From CAUPWF01 sp964367685 (lineage in GTDB: Bacteria > Bacillota > Clostridia > Lachnospirales > Lachnospiraceae), in the NCBI GenBank assembly GCA_964367685.1, contig CAYIYM010000017.1, positions 1 to 49,500 of the forward strand: DNA of 49,500 nt, given 5' to 3'. Every line of letters begins with the position of its first letter. Position 1 is the stretch's first letter. Shown piece after piece: positions 43,489 to 49,500 of the stretch. Position numbers and translations under genes: made by a program. The notes under the pieces are model-generated. The model ran no database searches, had not been told where the DNA came from, and saw nothing but the letters and a program-made list of their open reading frames with translations.

Positions 43489-44565
43489 CTAGCTTTTCTT
43501 TGTCTCTTCAATCGATTGGATCCCTTCATATAAGGCCATGGAAGCTACGCTCCCCTCTTTTACTATACCGAAGCTTCGAATATACGCACCTAGCAAATTA
43601 TTCGAATTTCTCGATTGCAATTCTTCCAAACTGTAATTCACTTTGGAGTGGTCTGTTACGACTAATACATTCCCAAAATCATCTAAATCATCTAAACGAA
43701 ATATAACTTCTGGATCTTTTCTTCCATACAGTTCTATGTCGTACATATGTTGCATCCCGATAGATTCTCTTAACTTTAGTATTTGTTCTTTCAAATGAAA
43801 CTGCGTCATCCCTGGCACAATTTCTACTCGTTCCTTCCGATACATTCGCTCGGCGCAAGGCACAAATTCAATCTCCACTTTCGTATATTCTGTCGTTTCA
43901 ATAACTCGATTCATTGAGCCACTTATATATCCATGCTCCCCGTAATCAACAACATTGACAGGTTCAAGGGATCCAGCGTAGGCCATTTTATTCTCTATTA
44001 ATATTTGTGGCTGATGAATATGACCTAATGCAATATAGTCATAAGGCAGGCGTTTCATCGTATGACGCTGAAATGGCATATGGCTTACATCTCCTCCATG
44101 ACCAATTAAGATATGATACTTTTGGTCCGCTAATTCCACTGGGATCTCTAACTTATTCTGGAACACCTCTCGCTGATGATAACTGCAACCATATATTGCC
44201 GTCTCTATTTCATCTATTTCTATACAATCCATTTCTTCTGACAATAATGGATATACATTATCACTCCACACAAAAGAACGATAGTAAGAGTTTTTCTGCA
44301 GGTAATCATGATTCCCTGCTATAAACACTACTTTCGTCCTTGTTAATTTCGAGAAGAAATAATCTATTTCTTTTAATTCACTTAATAATGGTTGGCGATG
44401 GAACATATCTCCCGAAATAAGTAACAAATCTACTTTTTCTTCCTCGCAACTCATAACCCTCCTATAGAAAGCTTCTCCTAATTCTTTTTTTCTTTGCTTG
44501 GAGTATGCACTTCCCGCTTCTGGATTAGCACCTAAGTGCGTATCTGATATATGAAAAAACTTCAC
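43489..44565 (-). CDS. SbcD/YhaO-like metallophosphoesterase (DNA nuclease)
   Basis: A 358-residue calcineurin-like phosphoesterase. The metal motifs are in order: FFHISDTHLG (D8, H10), LLISGDMFH, FIAGNHDY, LIGHGGD and YIALGHIHQ. This set with the following cap region fits the Mre11/SbcD/YhaO nucleases. The start is a GTG with no strong ribosome-binding site. The gene lies between the VanS-like kinase (60 bases upstream) and the ATPase gene, and with the latter forms an SbcCD-like pair. Confidence 0.92.
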   Translation of the reverse strand: MKFFHISDTHLGANPEAGSAYSKQRKKELGEAFYRRVMSCEEEKVDLLLISGDMFHRQPLLSELKEIDYFFSKLTRTKVVFIAGNHDYLQKNSYYRSFVWSDNVYPLLSEEMDCIEIDEIETAIYGCSYHQREVFQNKLEIPVELADQKYHILIGHGGDVSHMPFQRHTMKRLPYDYIALGHIHQPQILIENKMAYAGSLEPVNVVDYGEHGYISGSMNRVIETTEYTKVEIEFVPCAERMYRKERVEIVPGMTQFHLKEQILKLRESIGMQHMYDIELYGRKDPEVIFRLDDLDDFGNVLVVTDHSKVNYSLEELQSRNSNNLLGAYIRSFGIVKEGSVASMALYEGIQSIEETKKS

Positions 44566-44625
44566 CCTTTATCTACCCTATTCTTTCTCTGTTGATTTCA
44601 ATACTGAATGATTTACTTCCCTATG

Positions 44626-45756
44626 CTATAATTCTTGATATTTAGGTAAAATCACAATAAAACTAGTTTCCCCATCATCACTTTCAGCATAAATAATTCC
44701 ATCATGTAATTCTATAATTTCTTTGGAAATTGCTAAACCTAACCCCGCACCACCTGTGATACTGGATCTAGCTTCATCTAAACGGTGGAATTTCTCGAAG
44801 ATCGTTAGCAACTGCTCTTCAGGAATCCTATTCCCTTTATTTTTGAATGCAATTTTTATTTGAGTTCCAAAATCGATTGCCTCCACATGAATAATCGTAT
44901 CTTTAAAGCAGTATGCAACTGCATTTCTCAAGATATTATCAAATACCCGTGCCAGCTTATCTGCATCTCCATTTACGATTAAATTCTCTGCAATTTTCAT
45001 TTCACTTTTTAGATTTTTCTCACGTAATACCCCATACAATTCATCCGTTATTTGCTCTAACATCATAGATAAATCTAGCGGGTTTTTCTCCAATGTAATA
45101 TCCTGTAAGTTAAATTTCGTTATCTCGAAGAATTCATTTATTAAATCTCCCAGACGTATTGCCTTGTCTAATGATATCTTTGTATATTTTTCGCGCTCTT
45201 CCATAGGCATATTCGGCCGTGTTTCTAAAATACTCAAATATGCTACTATAGATGTAAGCGGTGTCTTAAGGTCATGAGCAAGAAAAACCACTAGTTCGTT
45301 CTTTTTTCGTTCACTCTCTAATGTTTCCATCTCTTGTCTTTTTATCGATAGCTTAATTTCATTTAATCGATCTTCAATTGGTGAAAGCTCTGTAATTAAT
45401 TGCACTGGTTCCATGGAATCTGACATAATATTCTCAATTCCCTCTTCCACCTGCTTTAAATATCTTGTCATTTTGCCCAGGGCTACATAAAAAAAGGCAG
45501 CAAATAGACACAAATATCCAACTATAACGAAGAACACCTTGTTGTCGCCTAATAATATCCAATAAAGCTCTTTTGCTAATTGTTCGTCAATATTAAACGC
45601 TGTAACAAATTCTACAAATCCCTCACTAAAGCTGTCATTGTACATTCCATCAATAAACACATTCAAAATGAATCCACCAATCACTCCTGTGATTGCCGTA
45701 ACAAGCATAGTCTGCAAGAGTATGCTTATTTTCAACTTGAAATAATTATTCTTCAA
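44626..45756 (-). CDS. VanS-type sensor histidine kinase
   Basis: A 376-residue membrane kinase. Two membrane segments (about 12-33 and 73-94) flank a short outside loop of roughly 40 residues. The H-box is FLAHDLKTPLTSI with phospho-accepting H161. N-, G1- and G2-box equivalents are FDNILRNAVAY, then NKGNRIPEEQLLTIFEKFHRL and GGAGLGLAISKEI. The motif FLAHDLKTPLTSIVAYLSIL and the downstream FFEITKFNLQ closely follow VanS of enterococci from memory. The start is a TTG overlapping the regulator gene by 11 bases, which implies coupled translation. The signal is unknown, as no van resistance genes are next to it. Confidence 0.93.
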   Translation of the reverse strand: MKNNYFKLKISILLQTMLVTAITGVIGGFILNVFIDGMYNDSFSEGFVEFVTAFNIDEQLAKELYWILLGDNKVFFVIVGYLCLFAAFFYVALGKMTRYLKQVEEGIENIMSDSMEPVQLITELSPIEDRLNEIKLSIKRQEMETLESERKKNELVVFLAHDLKTPLTSIVAYLSILETRPNMPMEEREKYTKISLDKAIRLGDLINEFFEITKFNLQDITLEKNPLDLSMMLEQITDELYGVLREKNLKSEMKIAENLIVNGDADKLARVFDNILRNAVAYCFKDTIIHVEAIDFGTQIKIAFKNKGNRIPEEQLLTIFEKFHRLDEARSSITGGAGLGLAISKEIIELHDGIIYAESDDGETSFIVILPKYQEL

Positions 45757-46435
45757 TCTTATAACCTACTCCCCAAACAGTTTTTATAAACTCACATTTT
45801 CCAGAAGGGCCACTCATTTTTTCACGCAAATGACGAATATGAACCATCACTGTGTTATTGCTGTTTTTATAGTATTTTTCACCCCATACACTCTCGAATA
45901 ATACCTCAGAGCTAATTACCTTCCCACGATTCTCACATAAGAGCCATAAAATATCAAATTCAATAGGAGTTAATGTAAGTGATTTTTCATTAAATGTACA
46001 TTCATGAGAAGATCGATCTAATACCAATCCACCAAAATCAATAATATCTACCCCTTCTTTTGTTCCGTCATTGTACTGTGTCGATCTACGCAGTTGCGCC
46101 TTAACCCTTGCAACTAATTCCAGTGGATTAAAAGGCTTTGCAATATAGTCATCTGCGCCGATTGTAAGTCCATTGATACGATCCATATAATCAACCTTCG
46201 CTGTTAGCATAAGTACTGGATATGTATGCTTCTCTCTTATCTTCTTTAAAATTGTAAATCCATCTACGTCTGGGAGCATAACATCCAAGACAGCCAAATC
46301 GATTTTCTCTGTTTCTATGCAATCCAATGCATCTTGTCCTGTATAAAATTTAAACACTTTATAATCATCACTCTTTAGATATAATTCTACTACGTCCGCA
46401 ATTTCCTTTTCGTCATCAACAATTAAAATATTCAT
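45746..46435 (-). CDS. VanR-type response regulator (OmpR/PhoB family)
   Basis: A 229-residue regulator. The receiver domain has D7-D8, phospho-acceptor D51 in AVLDVMLP, and GADDYIAKPFNPLELVARVKAQLRR, a stretch very like VanR. The C-terminal winged helix shows LTPIEFDILWLLCENRGKVIS and NNTVMVHIRHLREKM and ends WGVGYKIEE, again as in VanR. AGGGG lies before the ATG. It is transcribed ahead of its kinase. Upstream is a 19-bp direct repeat that may be its own binding site. Target genes are not evident in the window. Confidence 0.95.
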   Translation of the reverse strand: MNILIVDDEKEIADVVELYLKSDDYKVFKFYTGQDALDCIETEKIDLAVLDVMLPDVDGFTILKKIREKHTYPVLMLTAKVDYMDRINGLTIGADDYIAKPFNPLELVARVKAQLRRSTQYNDGTKEGVDIIDFGGLVLDRSSHECTFNEKSLTLTPIEFDILWLLCENRGKVISSEVLFESVWGEKYYKNSNNTVMVHIRHLREKMSGPSGKCEFIKTVWGVGYKIEE

Positions 46436-46461
46436 AATTACCCCTACCTTTCTTATTTTAA

Positions 46462-46509
46462 TCTAACACTTATATGTATTCTTAATTTTTTCTAATACTT
46501 ATATGTATT
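46462..46509. repeat. 19-bp direct repeat upstream of the VanR-type gene
   Basis: TCTAACACTTATATGTATT (46462-46480) recurs at 46491-46509 with one base changed; the offset is 29 bases. Each copy holds a TATAAG-like -10 on the minus strand, and TCTAAC appears once more at 46513. No standard -35 precedes either copy. The rest of the 286-base gap (46436-46721) is AT-rich and ends in the asnS terminator. Confidence 0.85.
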
Positions 46510-46628
46510 TATTCTAACAGATTCCCACGTTTATTTCATGAATATTTTCTTAATTAAAGTTAATACGCTGAAAACAATACACAATTCTTCTTTATAATTC
46601 AGAATATACTATTCTTCCATTAAATCAA

Positions 46629-46681
46629 AAAAATCAACTAGAAAGATACAATTCACTGAATCGCCTACCTAGTTGATTTTT
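46629..46681 (-). terminator. Terminator after asnS
   Basis: A perfect 13-bp stem (46629-46641 with 46669-46681) encloses a small ATTC/GAAT hairpin and is followed by a T-rich run on the minus strand. It begins about 40 bases after the asnS stop. Confidence 0.85.
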
Positions 46682-46721
46682 ATTTATCCTTGATTTTATT
46701 ATGCTTACTTCTATTCTTGGA

Positions 46722-48113
46722 TTATAATTCACATGTCCCTACTGTACGTGGGAATGGAACAACATCGCGAATATTTGACATACCTGTTAAATACATGATA
46801 CATCTTTCGAATCCTAATCCAAATCCAGCATGCTTAGTCGAACCATACTTGCGTAAATCTAGATAAAATCCATAATCTTCTTCATTTAATTCCATTTCTT
46901 CCATACGCTTTGTTAACTTGTTGTAATCTTCTTCTCTCTGGCTTCCACCAATAAGTTCTCCAACTCCTGGAACAAGACAATCCATCGCAGCTACTGTTTT
47001 GTTATCGTCGTTCATCTTCATATAGAAAGCCTTGATATCTTTTGGATAGTCAGTAACAAACAAAGGCTTCTTAAATATTTCTTCCGATAAGAATCTTTCA
47101 TGTTCTGTTTGTAAATCAGCACCCCATGACACCTTATAGTCGAATTTATCATTATTTTTTTCTAACAATTCTACTGCTTCTGTGTATGTAATACGTCCAA
47201 ACTCAGCATTTGCAACACCTTTTAATCGTTCAATTAAACCTTTGTCAACAAACGAATTAAAGAAATTCATTTCTTCTGGTGCATGTTCTAATACGTAGTT
47301 AATTACATATTTCAACATTCCCTCTGCCAACATCATATTGTCATCTAAATCTGCAAATGCAATTTCTGGCTCGATCATCCAGAACTCTGCCGCATGACGA
47401 GTTGTATTTGAATTTTCCGCTCGGAATGTTGGCCCAAATGTATACACATTTCTAAATGATTGTGCAAATGTTTCTGCATTCAATTGACCACTAACTGTTA
47501 GGTTTGTTTCTTTTCCAAAGAAATCTTGGGCATAATCTACAGCGTTCTTATCTGTCTTCGGTATATTATCCATATCCATCGTTGTTACACGGAACATTTC
47601 TCCTGCACCCTCACAATCACTACCTGTAATGATTGGTGTATGTACATATACAAATCCTCTGTCTTGAAAATACTGGTGAAGTGCATACGCCGCTAGTGAG
47701 CGAACACGAAATACAGCTTGAAATGTATTTGTTCTTGATCTCAAGTGAGTGATTGTTCTTAAATATTCTAGTGTATGGCGCTTTTTCTGAAGTGGAAACT
47801 CTGGTGCTGACGCTCCTTCGATTTCAATGCAATCTGCTTGAATTTCAAAAGGTTGCTTCGCATCTGGTGTTGCCACTAAGGTTCCTTCAATTACAAGTGC
47901 TGCTCCTACATTTTGTTTAGAAATCGATGCAAAATTATCCATTGTATCATGATAAACTACTTGAATTGGTTCAAAAAATGATCCGTCATTGATAACAATA
48001 AATCCAAATGTCTTAGAATCACGTATGCTTCGAACCCATCCCCCAATTTTCACTTTTTGATCTACATATTTTTCTTTATCTTTGTATAATTCTTTTACTG
48101 TAACAAATTCCAT
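46722..48113 (-). CDS. asnS: Asparaginyl-tRNA synthetase
   Basis: Charges tRNA-Asn. The 463-residue class IIb synthetase has an N-terminal OB-fold anticodon-binding domain (VKIGGWVRSIRDSKTFGFIVIND), the asparaginyl-type motif 2 TFGPTFRAENSNTTRHAAEFWMIEPEIAF, and motif 3 GFGLGFERCIMYLTGMSNIRDV. The C-terminus VPFPRTVGTCEL is typical. AAGGAG precedes the ATG and a promoter is visible. The leader, about 37 bases, is too short for a T-box. It is a stand-alone housekeeping gene with its own terminator. Confidence 0.98.
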   Translation of the reverse strand: MEFVTVKELYKDKEKYVDQKVKIGGWVRSIRDSKTFGFIVINDGSFFEPIQVVYHDTMDNFASISKQNVGAALVIEGTLVATPDAKQPFEIQADCIEIEGASAPEFPLQKKRHTLEYLRTITHLRSRTNTFQAVFRVRSLAAYALHQYFQDRGFVYVHTPIITGSDCEGAGEMFRVTTMDMDNIPKTDKNAVDYAQDFFGKETNLTVSGQLNAETFAQSFRNVYTFGPTFRAENSNTTRHAAEFWMIEPEIAFADLDDNMMLAEGMLKYVINYVLEHAPEEMNFFNSFVDKGLIERLKGVANAEFGRITYTEAVELLEKNNDKFDYKVSWGADLQTEHERFLSEEIFKKPLFVTDYPKDIKAFYMKMNDDNKTVAAMDCLVPGVGELIGGSQREEDYNKLTKRMEEMELNEEDYGFYLDLRKYGSTKHAGFGLGFERCIMYLTGMSNIRDVVPFPRTVGTCEL

Positions 48114-48157
48114 TCTACTCTACTCCTTTGCTTTGTTCGATTTCAAAATATCCTTAT

Positions 48158-48186
48158 AGTATACTCGTTTTACTTCAAAATCGCAA
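48158..48186 (-). promoter_or_regulatory. Promoter for asnS
   Basis: TTGCGA (48181-48186, minus strand) and TATACT (48158-48163) are exactly 17 bases apart, about 45 bases upstream of the asnS ATG. No hairpin typical of a T-box or terminator is evident in this 125-base gap. Confidence 0.65.
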
Positions 48187-48238
48187 GAGACTTTTTCTGT
48201 TTCCAGCACTACCTTATTTTTATTTACGTTCTTTTCGT

Positions 48239-49450
48239 TTATTTCCCATCACAATTCCGAATCTTCTTACTACTTATCATAATTACCGCTCCTATTAATG
48301 TCAAAACTCCACCTACAAGAAACCAGGCTTCCTCACCATATTGATCTGCAATAAATCCAGATACAACTAGCGCTATCGGCCCTACTATATACTTAATACT
48401 AGATACCATTGACATTACACGCCCCAAATATTTTTCTTCGAAATTACGCTGTAGAATAGGAATATACACTCCCCAATATAAGGGACCAGATGCCCCCATC
48501 ATTGCAGTTGTTCCAATAAAGATTAAGAAGCCTGTTTCTGGAAGTAATCCACTGATTACCAATGCAATTCCCATGATCAAATAGGATAATATAATAGTAT
48601 AGACTTTATTTCTAGTTCCTCCCCATCTTGCTAGTAGTACAGCTCCCATCATATAAGATACCGAGAATACAATTTCGATAAAACTTGCTTCTGCTGTTCC
48701 CCCACCGAAATGTCCCATGGTCATAAGTGGAAATAGCGCACTAATCGGCATAAGTGAAACTACATATAAGCATCCTACTAATACTAAAGCAAATATCCCC
48801 TTGTTGCCTGTGAGTATTTGAAACCCTTCTTTTATTTCTGCTATCATTTGTATCTTCTGTGTATTTTCTGTTCCTACATGCTTTGGAATCTTCACAATTA
48901 TGATTAATGATGCGGCAATTGCCGCTCCTGCAACATCCACTAATACAATAACATTCAAACTCCACATGTTATAAAGTATTGCCGCAATTGCTGGGCTTGC
49001 AATCATCGAAAATGACTCCAACGTCTGTGTATAACCAGCACACTTTGTCAATTCTTCTTCTGGCACAATCTGCGGTGTTACCGCTTGCAAGGTTGGATGG
49101 TGAAAAGCTGTTCCCAACGCGCGCAGTAATAGAATTCCTAAGATTAATTCAACCGAAACTGCTCCTTGTGATGGCGCTGCAATAAATAGTAGCATACTAG
49201 ATGCCGCTATAAATAAATCTGCTACCACCATAATATTCTTTCTATTCCAACGATCAATATATACTCCAACCATTGGACCCAGTAGTCCTTGAGGTAAAAA
49301 TCCAGCTAACATGGCTAAGTTAAGAATCATTCCCGACCCTGTTTTGTCTGTCAAATACCATACCACCGCAAATTGTAAGATAGAACTAGTTAGTTGTGAA
49401 ATCGCTTGCCCTACCCATATAGTGTAAAAGGTTTTTTTCCATGTATTCAT
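48239..49450 (-). CDS. MFS transporter, macrolide-efflux-like (MefA/MFS_3 group)
   Basis: A 403-residue major facilitator with 12 predicted segments. The N-terminus WVGQAISQLTSSILQFAVVWYLTDKTGSG and the first cytoplasmic loop GPMVGVYIDRWNRKNIMVVADL match the MefA/enterobactin-exporter-like group, which contains drug exporters and many of unknown substrate. It is upstream of asnS on the same strand. The start ATG is 51 bases from the right edge, so its promoter is partly outside the window. No partner ABC-F gene (as in mef-msr pairs) is present. Confidence 0.9.
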   Translation of the reverse strand: MNTWKKTFYTIWVGQAISQLTSSILQFAVVWYLTDKTGSGMILNLAMLAGFLPQGLLGPMVGVYIDRWNRKNIMVVADLFIAASSMLLFIAAPSQGAVSVELILGILLLRALGTAFHHPTLQAVTPQIVPEEELTKCAGYTQTLESFSMIASPAIAAILYNMWSLNVIVLVDVAGAAIAASLIIIVKIPKHVGTENTQKIQMIAEIKEGFQILTGNKGIFALVLVGCLYVVSLMPISALFPLMTMGHFGGGTAEASFIEIVFSVSYMMGAVLLARWGGTRNKVYTIILSYLIMGIALVISGLLPETGFLIFIGTTAMMGASGPLYWGVYIPILQRNFEEKYLGRVMSMVSSIKYIVGPIALVVSGFIADQYGEEAWFLVGGVLTLIGAVIMISSKKIRNCDGK

Positions 49451-49500
49451 TGAATATTCCCTTCACTTTCTTAATATTAAAAGTTCAAAGGCTCAAGTTC

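Noticed and set aside
44626..46435. Vancomycin resistance locus
   Set aside because: Only a VanR/VanS-like regulatory pair is present; no ligase, dehydrogenase or dipeptidase genes are in the window.
48114..48238. Possible T-box riboswitch before asnS
   Set aside because: The gap is only 125 bases and a good promoter lies within 75 bases of the ATG, leaving too little RNA for a T-box with its antiterminator.

Overview
The window comes from a low-GC Gram-positive bacterium, most likely a Clostridia/Lachnospiraceae-type anaerobe. The grounds are AT-rich DNA, strong AGGAGG-type ribosome-binding sites, a secreted protease with clostridial ChW repeats, an LCP cell-wall ligase family protein and a VanR/VanS-type two-component pair. 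Assignment to family level is inference. Almost all genes are on the minus strand. No tRNA, rRNA, CRISPR array, transposase or phage gene was seen.

Region 1 (1-2.6 kb): the 5' part of an M6-family secreted metalloprotease gene whose C-terminal half is ChW repeats; it runs off the left edge.

Region 2 (2.6-29.5 kb): a large cell-surface polysaccharide locus. From upstream to downstream on the minus strand it has three GT2 glycosyltransferases; a promoter; UDP-glucose dehydrogenase; a Wzm/Wzt-type ABC exporter with a C-terminal cargo-binding-type domain; three more glycosyltransferases; a GT-C, GtrB-like and Wzx-like trio; ManC; a phosphohexomutase; a WbaP-type initiating sugar transferase; and a good terminator. 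A divergent GT2 gene and a small unknown membrane protein separate this block from a second one: manA, an LCP-family ligase and rfbA-rfbB-rfbD-rfbC for dTDP-rhamnose. Together they predict a polymer using dTDP-rhamnose, GDP-mannose and a UDP-uronic acid, exported by the ABC transporter, possibly decorated outside the membrane by the trio, and attached to the wall by the LCP protein.

Region 3 (29.7-41.7 kb): an OFA-type MFS transporter on the plus strand, then a minus-strand operon with one strong promoter at about 41.7 kb. The operon holds two sugar ABC permeases, a sugar-binding lipoprotein, a ROK regulator, an unusual 765-residue protein ending in a phosphodiester-glycosidase (NAGPA-like) domain, a second phosphohexomutase, an MgtC/SapB membrane protein, NagB and NagA. 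It looks like an amino-sugar salvage pathway, perhaps for sugar-1-phosphate-linked glycans. This is the best candidate in the window for an undescribed system.

Region 4 (41.9-46.5 kb): an SbcD/YhaO-like nuclease with an unusually short, membrane-segment-containing SbcC/YhaN-like ATPase, preceded by a VanR/VanS-type pair with no van resistance genes beside it. A near-perfect 19-bp direct repeat lies upstream of the regulator gene.

Region 5 (46.6-49.5 kb): asnS and an MFS drug-efflux-type transporter. Several gene starts were moved inward from the longest reading frame because a clear ribosome-binding site marks a later start; these are stated in each entry.
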